Below, one piece after another: positions 48,535 to 57,620 of a stretch of DNA of 64,000 nt (position 1 is its first letter; each line of letters begins with the position of its first letter). The stretch is taken from positions 2,294,001 through 2,358,000 of the forward strand of contig NZ_AP024881.1 of NCBI RefSeq assembly GCF_024347675.1, in the 5' to 3' direction. Below the pieces are notes generated by a model. It ran no database searches. It was given only the letters and a program-made list of their open reading frames with translations, and had not been told where the DNA came from. The DNA is from Vibrio ishigakensis (GTDB lineage Bacteria; Pseudomonadota; Gammaproteobacteria; Enterobacterales; Vibrionaceae). A program made the translations under genes and the position numbers.

Positions 48535-49738
48535 ATATCAAGTAATTGCAGCATCCACTTTGCTGCTACCCTGCCTAACTCAAGCCGCAGGGTTCCAACT
48601 TAACTCTCAATCGGCAACTGGCCTGGGCCGCGCTTTTGCCGGTGATGCAGTTATTGCTGACAGCGCAGCTATCGTCTCGAAAAACGCCGCAGCCATGGCT
48701 TATATTGAGCAACCTTCACTATCTCTAGGCGCTGTTTACATCGACAGTAGTGTAGACGTAACGGATATCCAATACACTCCCGTTCGAGGTGATACCCAGT
48801 CTCTTCCTGATGAGAGTATTGGAGCTGGTACCCTAGTCCCAAATCTTCACTATGTGCACCCATTGCAAGACTCCAAGTTCACCTTAGGTTTTACCGTGCA
48901 TTCGAACTTCGGAACCAATGTCGAGTATGATGATTCGTTTGAAGCAAACAGTTTTGGGGGCAAAACCTACCTAAGTAGCATCAATACTGGTGTCGCTATT
49001 GCATATGAACTGACAGATAAGATTAACTTAGGTGCTGGTCTTGACGTCATCTACGGCACCGGTGAAATTTATCGTGACAAAGGCGCTGGTAACGACAAAG
49101 GTCTTCTAAATGTTGATGCGGATGGCTTTGGTTTAGGCGGTAACCTTGGCGTTACTTACCAGATAAATGAAAACCACAAATTTGGTCTCTCTTATCGTTA
49201 TAGCCCAGATATCGAAGTTGAAGGGACAATTAATAAAATGGGGCAGGCACCAGCCTCCAAAATGAACGTACCTCTTCCAGACATGGCAGAGTTCTCCGGT
49301 TGGCATAAATTGGCGCCCCAAATAGCACTGCACTATAGCTTACAATGGGTAAAATGGTCTGAATTTGATGCTCTGACCTCTCCTAGTCATGATGAGACGA
49401 TAAAAGACTACAACTGGAAGGATGCTGGACATATTTCAATCGGTGCGACATATGATCTTTCCAAGAACTGGGTTTTGCGCACTGGTTATATGTTTGACGC
49501 CTCTCCTATTGATCAGCTGACTTCACTCTCGATTCCTGATAGTGACCGCCATTGGATCTCCTTTGGTAGCAGCTATCACTTCAATGATAACAGTACGGTA
49601 GATCTTGGTGTAAGCTGGGTAATCGGTGAAGCAACACAAGTCGATGAGTCACTTGAGGCTGTAGGCACTGAAAATGTTGCCGCCACAGTCACGCCAGACG
49701 CATTGATAGTTGGTATTCAATATCAACACAAGTTCTAA
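48524..49738 (+). CDS. fadL: Long-chain fatty acid outer-membrane transporter, FadL family
   Basis: From the ATG at 48524 the protein has 404 residues: a signal peptide (MKNKYQVIAASTLLLPC..QAA) and mature start AGFQLNSQSATGLGRAFAGD, the typical FadL N-terminal plug and hatch. Many aromatic-rich beta strands follow, ending in IVGIQYQHKF with the C-terminal Phe of outer-membrane barrels. It imports fatty acids, which fits co-expression with VolA that releases them. The start lies inside the volA end, so translation is coupled. The longer frame adds nine residues from volA. Confidence 0.93.
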   Translation: MKNKYQVIAASTLLLPCLTQAAGFQLNSQSATGLGRAFAGDAVIADSAAIVSKNAAAMAYIEQPSLSLGAVYIDSSVDVTDIQYTPVRGDTQSLPDESIGAGTLVPNLHYVHPLQDSKFTLGFTVHSNFGTNVEYDDSFEANSFGGKTYLSSINTGVAIAYELTDKINLGAGLDVIYGTGEIYRDKGAGNDKGLLNVDADGFGLGGNLGVTYQINENHKFGLSYRYSPDIEVEGTINKMGQAPASKMNVPLPDMAEFSGWHKLAPQIALHYSLQWVKWSEFDALTSPSHDETIKDYNWKDAGHISIGATYDLSKNWVLRTGYMFDASPIDQLTSLSIPDSDRHWISFGSSYHFNDNSTVDLGVSWVIGEATQVDESLEAVGTENVAATVTPDALIVGIQYQHKF

Positions 49739-49743
49739 AAGTA

Positions 49744-49775
49744 ATCGGCCCGACTAATAGTCGGGCCGATTTTTA
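49744..49775. terminator. Bidirectional terminator between fadL and the second lacI gene
   Basis: ATCGGCCCGAC TAATA GTCGGGCCGAT is an 11-bp stem followed by TTTTT on the plus strand. It overlaps the end of the convergent lacI-type gene. Confidence 0.92.
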
Positions 49776-50798
49776 GGGTTCTTTTACTGCCTCATAGATA
49801 GAGCGAGTACTCTGCCTCACCATAAGGTCTATGGGTGGTATACGTGTCTCATAAGGATCGCCATTGAGCATATTGATGATCGAGCGAGCACAGATAACTC
49901 CAACTTCTTCAATAGGTTGGCGCAGCGTAGTGATTGCTGGCGTAAAGTACTGAGACGTCGGCAGGTCATCGAAACCGACCACAGACACATCTTCTGGAAC
50001 CTTATAGCCATTATCTGTCAGCGCTTTGATTGCTCCGTAAGCGGTTTGATCGTTCGCTGCAAAAATAGCAGAAAAATGGATATTGGATTCGATGAGCTCA
50101 ACAGTTTTTTCGTAGCCGAGTTCACTACTAAAATCACCTTGTTTGACTAGGTTAGCTCTATAACGGATCCCAGTCTCAGCCAGTGCTTTCTTGTAACCCT
50201 CAAAGCGATTGATCGCATCTGGTTGTCCCGAATGCCCCTTAATGTGCGCAATATTTACATGCCCCTGCTGTAGCAAGTGTAAGGTGGCGAGATAACCGCC
50301 CATAGTATTATCGAATTGAATGCTGCATACATTCGGCGCTTTCACCTGATAACCAATGGCGACGACAGGTATGTTCTGCGCCACCTGAATTATTTTCTCT
50401 TCTTCGATATTGCCGGTGACGATAATCATCCCATCGACATTACTCTTCACTAAATAATCAAGAGCATCGTTTTCAAGGTTACGCTGCCAGTGGCCGGTTG
50501 CGATAACCGGTGAGTAGCCCAATGACAACAACATCTTTTCCATGTCATTGAGGAATCGACTGGTAAAAGGGCTATCAGGATGTTGGATCAAAACGCCTAT
50601 GGTCATAGAGCGGCGATTACCCTCAGAGACTGCATTTTGATTGGTCTCATAGCCGAGTTCACGTATAGCCTTCTTAAGCTTTTCGCTCTTCTCGCTGGAG
50701 ACATAGGTAGTTCGATTCAGGAACCGAGAGACGGTACTTGGAGAAACGCCTGCAAGTTTGGCCACGTCATAGACAGTAGGCGCCTTCTTCTTTTTCAT
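49773..50798 (-). CDS. LacI-family transcriptional regulator (second, downstream of the glucoside operon)
   Basis: The 341-residue protein has the LacI HTH (residues about 8-55: TVYDVAKLAGVSPSTVSRFL) and a periplasmic-binding-protein-like core (SMTIGVLIQHPDSPFTSRF, FAANDQTAYGAIKAL, VSVVGFDDLPTSQYFTPAITTLRQP). Its ATG follows TTGGAGTGAAAC. It lies 140 nt after the GH116-like gene, beyond a weak hairpin, so it may be read with the operon or from its own promoter. It shares the domain layout of the LacI gene at 62144-63160 but differs in the recognition helix (SPSTVSRFL against SQATVSRVI). Confidence 0.92.
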   Translation of the reverse strand: MKKKKAPTVYDVAKLAGVSPSTVSRFLNRTTYVSSEKSEKLKKAIRELGYETNQNAVSEGNRRSMTIGVLIQHPDSPFTSRFLNDMEKMLLSLGYSPVIATGHWQRNLENDALDYLVKSNVDGMIIVTGNIEEEKIIQVAQNIPVVAIGYQVKAPNVCSIQFDNTMGGYLATLHLLQQGHVNIAHIKGHSGQPDAINRFEGYKKALAETGIRYRANLVKQGDFSSELGYEKTVELIESNIHFSAIFAANDQTAYGAIKALTDNGYKVPEDVSVVGFDDLPTSQYFTPAITTLRQPIEEVGVICARSIINMLNGDPYETRIPPIDLMVRQSTRSIYEAVKEP

Positions 50799-50844
50799 GT
50801 TTCACTCCAAGCTTACGAAAATAGATTCCATATTTACGGTATAA

Positions 50845-50871
50845 AGCCCCTAAAAACGAGTTAAAGGGGCT
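50845..50871 (-). terminator. Hairpin after the GH116-like gene
   Basis: On the minus strand AGCCCC...GGGGCT with a 15-nt loop is followed by TTATA. A weak terminator before the second lacI gene. Confidence 0.55.
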
Positions 50872-50937
50872 AAGTTTGAGACATCAAAAGGTGATATCTT
50901 AGTTTTTATCGACTATTCGAGACTTTAGTCATCAAAT

Positions 50938-53900
50938 TTAATACAAATAGGCGAAGATCATTCCAGGTCTAAAATAGCGTCCTGCGGTATATTTCAAGCT
51001 TGTCTGTGCCACCAGCTCCATCACCTTAGCTTGATGATGTTGCAATTGCTGATGCTCTAACTCAAACATATTCAGGTCTGCGTCAGGGTTTACGCGACCG
51101 TCAGATAACAGGATGCTCTGCTCTTTTAGTACCTCAACCCAGGCTTTCGACTCCTCTGCATGCACGCCTAAGCCATTCAGCAATTCTTCATCTACCGCAC
51201 ATGAGGCGTTAAAGCCCTCTGGCGCAGCAAATGGAATACGCGCAAGGCTATACAGTGCTTGATAGGTTGTATCCATCAGCTCTTCCGCAAGAATGGGTTT
51301 GTCACTTAGTTTAAGGGCGGTGGCTACACTAAACTGAACCCCAATCCATACATCTTGCGCCTGGAAGGCCTCATGAGGCATGCCGTCACACAAGGTCATG
51401 TTCGCTACCCCAACCTTAGGGCTATTACCTAGGAAGTTAGTTTGACGGGTAAACTCAAGGGAACGCTGCACGCGCTCAGACTTGAATAGACCAGAGCCTG
51501 AAGTCAATTTGAGGTAGCTGTCTGCCAGCATTGCATCGCCGAAGCTATTGTCTGAATCTAAATCCAAGATAGCGTCGAAATCAGAGGTAAATGCCTGCGG
51601 TGCCTGCTGTTTTAAAGCATGCTTTTTAACACGTCGCTCAGTAAGCTTATCAACCGATAGATCATCCCTTTGGTTTAGGTATAGATTGAGTGCATTTTTG
51701 TCTTCAATAGAATTTCCAGTTGCAGGAATACCCATTGCATTTAAAGCCTCAGCACCTTCCCCTGTAAGGTGCTTGGTCTGAATCGGCGTTACAAAGAAGT
51801 GATAATAGCCGCGCTCTTCATCCCATAAAGACTCTTCTACCTCTGCCACTACAGCCGACGACTTCGCCTCCAGCTCGATAGCCATATCAGCATTGCCCAT
51901 GAGTTCGGCTAGGCTAGATGCAGCTTTGAGTCCCGCGGCCCACAAGCTTGCACAGTAGATTGAAATACCATGAGATGAAAGGTTATCAAAGGTATCGTCC
52001 GTGCCTCGAGTTAGAGGAAGCTGGTCCCCCGGCTCTATCAAGCTTTCTAGGTAACTTAGGCTCTCAAGGATGGCTTCCCAGCAAGACTCGACTACCTCAC
52101 GATTGCCCGTCTTTTGATAGTGGCGATACACCATCAAAATAAATTTAGGCGCGAGATCCTTCCACTCTTTAACATTATGCCAACTGTAGGCATCTGGCTG
52201 GATATCAAACGGACTCCCAAGATCATGGATAACCGCACCGCGAACGGCACGCGTGCCCTGATACTTAACATCAATAAGCTCAGCAAACGGCTTGTCTTCA
52301 TATTCCCAGTAGCGTCTCTGTGTTGGATCTTCCGCCAAAATAGCCTTAGCAAAATCTTTCATCACGCAGCCATCGATTTCAGGCAGTAGATAAAGGATCG
52401 AGAAAGAGCCATAGAAATAGACATCGAGAGAGTTAAAGAATGGGTAGTCCACACACTCTTTAACCAAGAACTTATTCTCCCTATCCCACACCGTAGATTC
52501 AGCTAAGAAAGAGAGGGTATTCATAGCCATAGTCGCAAAACGCTCAGCTCTATTTTCATCTTCGAACTGAGAATTCGCTAGAGCCAGATATTCGGTCTGC
52601 TGCTCTACCAGAGCGCTCTCGATTGTGTCAAAGCGCGCAAGTAGGTGCTTGTTGATCTGCGCTGTTCTCTGCACGTCATAAAAATACTGGGTATAGGCTT
52701 TTTGGCTATGCCAATCACCGAGGGCTATCTTGCTGTAGTCTTGAGTTTGCAAGAATCGCAACTCACAACTTTCACCTGCTTCTAGTTCTATGTTGATCAC
52801 CGCTAAGCCGGACAATGCCTCACGACCTGAGTAGATGCCTCGATTAAAATCAACATCGGTACGACCTGTCATCAAGGCGTTGATGACCTCGGTTTCAGTG
52901 TTAGTCGAATAAATCTGTGGCTTTATCGTTACACTCACTCTGCCCGAATCAATGAGCTTAGAGTCTACGGCAATACCTAAGCTCACCTCACCCGCAATGT
53001 CCCCTTGAAACGGTGAGTTGGTGCCCATACTGATACCGAGATAAGCCTGGTCTTCGACCTGATACTCGACCTTGCTGTGAACCTGATTGATTGGGTTTTG
53101 CGTTAGGGTGCAAAACGAATCCTGAATGCCATCACGCCCCTTACGATAGGTAGAGCCCAGCAAGTTAAGCAGTGGCTGAACCAAGGTGATGCTCTTGGCC
53201 TCAGAACCATGGTTAGTCACTTCAAAATGGTTCCAATGGCTAGGCAGACTGCAAAGCTTAGCGTTCTCTTTCACCAAGGGTGAAACCACCTTACGTCTTA
53301 ACGATACCTCGCCCAGTCCTTGATATTCATACTCGGCCATAGGGTAAAGAGCGCGATAATCGATATCTCGAGCTGAAACAGATTCAATCTCACTAGTACC
53401 ACCAGCATCAAGCTGTCTTGCTACTGCAGAGGTATTAATTAGTAGCCCTTTGAAGAAATCTAGGGCCACCAGAATCTGGGTCTGTACCGAGGAAGCATCT
53501 TTCACTATTGCATCAAGACTTCTCGGAGATAGCTCTATATTCCAACGGATAAGGCTCTCTCGGTTATCGGCATAGAAACGCCCGTTAGACAGGGATGCCT
53601 TAATCTCAGCCAGCAAGTTTGAGTGTGCATCTATTGTCTTACCTGAGAATAGAGCTGGGTAATACCCCAAATAATTTCTCGCTTCAACCTCGGATTTCAA
53701 GCCGAGACTGTCCAGATTGGGCACCTCGGCAATAGAGATATAAAAGTCGTTTAGATGGATATCTTCATCTGAGATATCGACGAAGATGCCCGGAATAAAA
53801 CTGAAGTTTGGGGTACTTCCTGTTGGGGTCAGGCTAAAGGTATTGCCTATACCGCCCACTGCCATACCGGTATTTTCCGGTGTCGTAGAAATAGGGGTAT

Positions 53901-53991
53901 ACCAAGGCTGAATAAACTCTATGGCATCACCTTTAGTGGTTAGCTGCTGGGCATTTCCGGCATAGCTTGTGTAAGGGATAGTGTTTTTCAT
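50938..53991 (-). CDS. GH116-like glycosidase (beta-glucosidase/glucosylceramidase family)
   Basis: The 1017-residue protein resembles GH116: an N-terminal beta domain (GMAVGGIGNTFSLTP, the GGIG motif) and a C-terminal helical barrel (FNSLDVYFYGSF, AVIHDLGSPFDIQPDAYSWH, WKDLAPKFILMVYRHYQ, GTDDTFDNLSSHGIS). The Asp of the TDDTFD segment fits the general acid. Where I recall the nucleophile Glu (in EYPFYNT of TxGH116), this protein has Asp (VDYPFFNS). Activity is thus uncertain. No signal peptide is visible, so it is probably cytoplasmic. It ends the glucoside operon; its ribosome binding site is weak. Confidence 0.75.
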   Translation of the reverse strand: MKNTIPYTSYAGNAQQLTTKGDAIEFIQPWYTPISTTPENTGMAVGGIGNTFSLTPTGSTPNFSFIPGIFVDISDEDIHLNDFYISIAEVPNLDSLGLKSEVEARNYLGYYPALFSGKTIDAHSNLLAEIKASLSNGRFYADNRESLIRWNIELSPRSLDAIVKDASSVQTQILVALDFFKGLLINTSAVARQLDAGGTSEIESVSARDIDYRALYPMAEYEYQGLGEVSLRRKVVSPLVKENAKLCSLPSHWNHFEVTNHGSEAKSITLVQPLLNLLGSTYRKGRDGIQDSFCTLTQNPINQVHSKVEYQVEDQAYLGISMGTNSPFQGDIAGEVSLGIAVDSKLIDSGRVSVTIKPQIYSTNTETEVINALMTGRTDVDFNRGIYSGREALSGLAVINIELEAGESCELRFLQTQDYSKIALGDWHSQKAYTQYFYDVQRTAQINKHLLARFDTIESALVEQQTEYLALANSQFEDENRAERFATMAMNTLSFLAESTVWDRENKFLVKECVDYPFFNSLDVYFYGSFSILYLLPEIDGCVMKDFAKAILAEDPTQRRYWEYEDKPFAELIDVKYQGTRAVRGAVIHDLGSPFDIQPDAYSWHNVKEWKDLAPKFILMVYRHYQKTGNREVVESCWEAILESLSYLESLIEPGDQLPLTRGTDDTFDNLSSHGISIYCASLWAAGLKAASSLAELMGNADMAIELEAKSSAVVAEVEESLWDEERGYYHFFVTPIQTKHLTGEGAEALNAMGIPATGNSIEDKNALNLYLNQRDDLSVDKLTERRVKKHALKQQAPQAFTSDFDAILDLDSDNSFGDAMLADSYLKLTSGSGLFKSERVQRSLEFTRQTNFLGNSPKVGVANMTLCDGMPHEAFQAQDVWIGVQFSVATALKLSDKPILAEELMDTTYQALYSLARIPFAAPEGFNASCAVDEELLNGLGVHAEESKAWVEVLKEQSILLSDGRVNPDADLNMFELEHQQLQHHQAKVMELVAQTSLKYTAGRYFRPGMIFAYLY

Positions 53992-54027
53992 GTTAGGTCT
54001 GTTCTTTTGATTGCTGGGCGAGAAAGC

Positions 54028-54049
54028 AGAGGGCTATTACTAGCCCTCT
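54028..54049. other. Intercistronic hairpin between GH94 and GH116 genes
   Basis: AGAGGGCTA/TAGCCCTCT with loop TTAC, just after the GH94 stop codon. No T run. It probably modulates mRNA stability or partial termination. Confidence 0.55.
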
Positions 54050-54055
54050 CAAGAT

Positions 54056-56467
54056 TTAGCCAAGAATGACTTCTACCTGGTGCTCACCTTCGGTGCGAAC
54101 AGGTAGTTTGTTACCCTCGATAACATCTCCATTAAGACGCATTTCAAGCACGCCTTTGGAAACGCCGTTAGGGTTGCGAACTTGAATGTGATAGGTCGCC
54201 CCGCGGAATTTACGGCGCACCTTAAACTCAGGCCAGTCACGTGGGATACATGGGTCTACAATAAGTCCGTCCATCTCAGGTCGAACACCTAAGATCCACT
54301 GAGTACCAGCCACATAGGTCCAAGAAGAGGTGCCTGATAACCAAGCATTTCGCCCTAAGCCAAACTGTGGATGCTCATCACCCAGGATGTTTTGCGGGTA
54401 GCAATAAGGTTCAGATTCAAACACATCTAAGCTATCGTTTTTCGAGGCTGGGTTGATCTGACGATAGTACTCATACGCTCTGTCACCATTGCCCACAATA
54501 GCTTCTGCGATCATTACCCAAGGATTGGCGTGTAAGAAGATGCCGCCGTTCTCTTTCGCACCCGGTGGATAGGTAGAAACGCCTCCAAGTTTAGGGTCGA
54601 AGCCGTTATATCCCGGAGTTGAAAGCTTGATGCCGTTGCGCGTATTGAGCTTGTTAAACACTGAATCCAATGCTTGGGACGCACGTTCTGGGGTAGCAAA
54701 ACCCGAGATCACTGGCCAGCTTTGACCGTTAGTGTAGATCTGGCCTTGCTCGTTCTTATGCGAGCCGATTGGTTCGCCCTTCTCATCAAAGTAACGCACA
54801 TACCACTGCCCATCCCAGCCTACGCTGTTCATGGTGTCCTGCATCTCTAGGTAGTAACGCTTGAACTGCTCAACTAGCTGAGTTTCTCCGCGGTACTCAC
54901 ACAGGTCCAGCATATCGTTTAGCGCCTTACCAAACATGCTTGCCACCATCATAGATTCGGCACCGGTTGGCAGATTCACCGTATCATTCCAGTCAGCAAA
55001 GCCCAGCAGTGGTAGGCCATGTTCACCCTTGTTGTTCTGGGTAAACTCGATAGAGCGGCATAGGTGATTCCATACCGTTCCCTCTTCGATTGGCTTACCT
55101 TTGCTGTCTTTCTGATAGAAAGGAATCAACTTGTCTAGGAAGTCCGCATTACCGGTCTCTTTCACATACTGGGTAACCGCAAAGATGATCCATAGGTGAT
55201 CGTCACCATAGTAATCTGGACGATCTTCCTCTTCACGAGAGTCACCCGCATTCGCTTCCATAGTGGATGGGAAGAACTGATGCATGGCCGAGCCATCAAT
55301 ATTCTGTACCGAAAGTAGTCTTTCTATAAGCTCACGCGCTTCTTCTGGCATATGGGTAATTACGCCTAGAGTATCTTGCGACGAATCACGGAAGCCGATT
55401 CCTCGTGCGCCGTATCCAAGCTGATACAGAGAAAGATAGCGAGACCAGTTTTTAGTGGTATGGCATTGGCGCGGGTTGTGCACATTCAGCATTGAGTTCA
55501 TGGCCGCATCTGGTGTTTCCACCTGAACCGTCTCAAGGTAGTTCTCCCAAAAACCACCCAATTTCTCAAACGCTTCATCAACCGCATCCAGGTTACGGTA
55601 TTTAGCCATAAGTGGTCTCGCGGCTTCTAAGCTCTCCATCTGGGTAAGCTGAACCACGGTGCGCTCTGTTTGCTCAGGACTCAGCCAACCGAGTCTTAGG
55701 TTAAGAGCCGCGATATTATCGCCACGCAGGCATTCACTGTTATTCAGCTCAGCTTGAGTGAGGGCCCTAGGTGCAGCCCAACTGCCGTAGCCGTACTCAC
55801 CCAAGAACTGCGCTCTATCGCCATCAAACGAGGTTACTGGACGGTCTGCTGTCACTAGGTTTACCGCATAATCACGCTTCATAAAGGCGTATTGTTCAAG
55901 CACGGTATGTTCGCCGTCTTGGTGCGCCTTTAGAGTCATGGTTTGTGGTACCCAATCAGCATTAAGCAGTTGCTTCAGCGCATCAAAGTGGGTGAATTCA
56001 ATCACTGGCACTACATCGATATGCAGCTCTGTACCAGAGATGTTAGTAACTCGGATATCCTGCAGCAGCACCTCGTCGTCGCTTGGGACAAAGAAGGTCA
56101 CCTCACAGCGCACACCAAAGGCTTCCGAGATAATGCGGGTATAAGAAAGCCCAGTGTGGTTTTCAAACTTATCCAGTGGCTTTAAAGTCGGTGTGAAGAA
56201 AGGAGAGAAGATCTCTTGCTTACCACTGGCATCCGTCACCTTTAGATAGATGGTCGAGCCCTTAAATTCTGAGTTTGGAAGTTGGGCAATATACTTAGTG
56301 ATGCGGTTTAGCGCTGGGTCTCCCTTGCATAGCAAGATGCCACCATTACTGTCCACTAAACCGCCAAAACCTAGCGTGCCAACATAGTTACACCACTTGA
56401 TTGGGGTACAAGGCGTGATGGCTACATATTCTTTATTCTTGTCGTCAAAATATCCAAATTTCATCAT
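54056..56467 (-). CDS. GH94 family beta-glycoside phosphorylase
   Basis: The 803-residue enzyme belongs to GH94, which splits beta-linked disaccharides with phosphate to give a sugar 1-phosphate. Family marks are the start MKFGYFDDKNKEYV, GLSYTRIISEAFGVRCEVTFF, GFRDSSQDTLGV, the catalytic acid Asp492 in LLGFADWNDTVNLP, NGQSWPVISG, KENGGIFLHANPWVM and the LSGTSSWTYVAGTQWILG end. It could act on cellobiose, laminaribiose, sophorose or chitobiose; the neighbours (GH1, GH116) favour glucosides. No signal peptide is seen, so it acts in the cytoplasm on imported sugar. GAAGGA lies upstream; a second ATG follows at once. Confidence 0.88.
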   Translation of the reverse strand: MMKFGYFDDKNKEYVAITPCTPIKWCNYVGTLGFGGLVDSNGGILLCKGDPALNRITKYIAQLPNSEFKGSTIYLKVTDASGKQEIFSPFFTPTLKPLDKFENHTGLSYTRIISEAFGVRCEVTFFVPSDDEVLLQDIRVTNISGTELHIDVVPVIEFTHFDALKQLLNADWVPQTMTLKAHQDGEHTVLEQYAFMKRDYAVNLVTADRPVTSFDGDRAQFLGEYGYGSWAAPRALTQAELNNSECLRGDNIAALNLRLGWLSPEQTERTVVQLTQMESLEAARPLMAKYRNLDAVDEAFEKLGGFWENYLETVQVETPDAAMNSMLNVHNPRQCHTTKNWSRYLSLYQLGYGARGIGFRDSSQDTLGVITHMPEEARELIERLLSVQNIDGSAMHQFFPSTMEANAGDSREEEDRPDYYGDDHLWIIFAVTQYVKETGNADFLDKLIPFYQKDSKGKPIEEGTVWNHLCRSIEFTQNNKGEHGLPLLGFADWNDTVNLPTGAESMMVASMFGKALNDMLDLCEYRGETQLVEQFKRYYLEMQDTMNSVGWDGQWYVRYFDEKGEPIGSHKNEQGQIYTNGQSWPVISGFATPERASQALDSVFNKLNTRNGIKLSTPGYNGFDPKLGGVSTYPPGAKENGGIFLHANPWVMIAEAIVGNGDRAYEYYRQINPASKNDSLDVFESEPYCYPQNILGDEHPQFGLGRNAWLSGTSSWTYVAGTQWILGVRPEMDGLIVDPCIPRDWPEFKVRRKFRGATYHIQVRNPNGVSKGVLEMRLNGDVIEGNKLPVRTEGEHQVEVILG

Positions 56468-56479
56468 TATTGTCCTTCA

Positions 56480-56499
56480 CCCCTCCACTGCTGGAGGGG
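56480..56499. other. Intercistronic hairpin between ABC ATPase and GH94 genes
   Basis: CCCCTCCA CTGC TGGAGGGG is a perfect eight-bp stem between the two genes without a T run. Confidence 0.55.
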
Positions 56500-56528
56500 C
56501 TGATTATTGGGTTTATTAGATAAGGAAA

Positions 56529-57620
56529 TTAGCTAGCGAGTGAGTTTTCGCTCATAGAGTCAAACAGATGGATAGCATCTAGGTCGAGATACAAGGTGGT
56601 ATCTTCGCTATTCACCTCTGCAGCCTGAGTCTCAATCATAAGAGGCTGGCCAGCGATCTCTGTTTTAAGAAGTATGCTCGCACCAAGAAGCTCTTTATCT
56701 TTGATCGCCACAGGAATTGGCAATACGCGATCGTGGTCTACCTGCTCTGCACGCAGGTGAATGTCCGTTGGGCGAACACCAAAATGAAGATCCACATTCT
56801 TTGATGCATGTGCCTTGAAGCGCTCAGGCAGTGGGATAGTGATATCGCCAATCTGCACCTTCCAATCACCATCTTGATCCACCAACTTGGCATCAAGCAT
56901 ATTCATAGAAGGGTTACCGATAAACTGAGCGACGAACTTGTTCGCTGGGCGCTGGAACACCTCGGTTGGTGTACCCACCTGTGCCACATAACCATCTTTA
57001 AGGATCACGATGCGATCAGCTAATGTCATCGCCTCAATCTGATCGTGGGTTACGTAGATAGTGGTGGTCTTTAGCTCGCGGTGAAGCTGTTTAATCTCTT
57101 CACGCATTACGCCACGCAGTTTGGCATCTAGGTTGGATAGAGGCTCATCGAACAAAAATACCTTAGGAGTGCGCACCATGGCGCGGCCCATAGCCACGCG
57201 CTGACGCTGACCACCTGATAGCTCTTTAGGCTTACGATCTAGCAATTGCTCAAGCTCAAGCATCTTAGCTGCTTTGCGCACCTCAGCATCGATATCCGGC
57301 TTAGACATGCCCTTGAGCTTCAGAGCAAAAGCGATGTTCTCGTATACCGTCATGTGCGGATACAGAGCATAGCTTTGGAACACCATAGCCAAGTCGCGGT
57401 CTTTAGCATCTATCTTGTTCATCAGCTTGTCGCCCACATAGATATCACCAGAGCTGATGCTCTCTAGGCCGGCTAGCATGCGCAGTGTGGTTGATTTACC
57501 GCAGCCTGACGGGCCAAGGAATACAACAAACTCACCATCTTCTACGGTGAAATCAAACTCTTTAACGACCTCTACATCACCAAAGGATTTCTTGATATTG
57601 CGAAACTCTACCTTAGCCAT
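56529..57620 (-). CDS. Sugar ABC transporter ATP-binding protein (MalK/UgpC type)
   Basis: The 363-residue ATPase energises the import system encoded upstream. Walker A GPSGCGKST (36-44), Q-loop FQSYALYPHMTVYEN, signature LSGGQRQRVAMGRAM, Walker B VFLFDEPLSNLDAKLR and the switch VTHDQIEAMTLADR are all intact. A C-terminal TOBE/regulatory domain follows, as in MalK and MsmK. The ATG at 57620 shares a base with the GH1 stop (TAATG). The longer frame adds 43 residues read out of frame from the GH1 gene. Confidence 0.95.
   Translation of the reverse strand: MAKVEFRNIKKSFGDVEVVKEFDFTVEDGEFVVFLGPSGCGKSTTLRMLAGLESISSGDIYVGDKLMNKIDAKDRDLAMVFQSYALYPHMTVYENIAFALKLKGMSKPDIDAEVRKAAKMLELEQLLDRKPKELSGGQRQRVAMGRAMVRTPKVFLFDEPLSNLDAKLRGVMREEIKQLHRELKTTTIYVTHDQIEAMTLADRIVILKDGYVAQVGTPTEVFQRPANKFVAQFIGNPSMNMLDAKLVDQDGDWKVQIGDITIPLPERFKAHASKNVDLHFGVRPTDIHLRAEQVDHDRVLPIPVAIKDKELLGASILLKTEIAGQPLMIETQAAEVNSEDTTLYLDLDAIHLFDSMSENSLAS

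Noticed and set aside
54056..56467. Assigning the GH94 protein specifically as N,N'-diacetylchitobiose phosphorylase
   Set aside because: Length and N-terminus are similar, but the neighbours act on glucosides and remembered chitobiose phosphorylase sequences differ over long parts.
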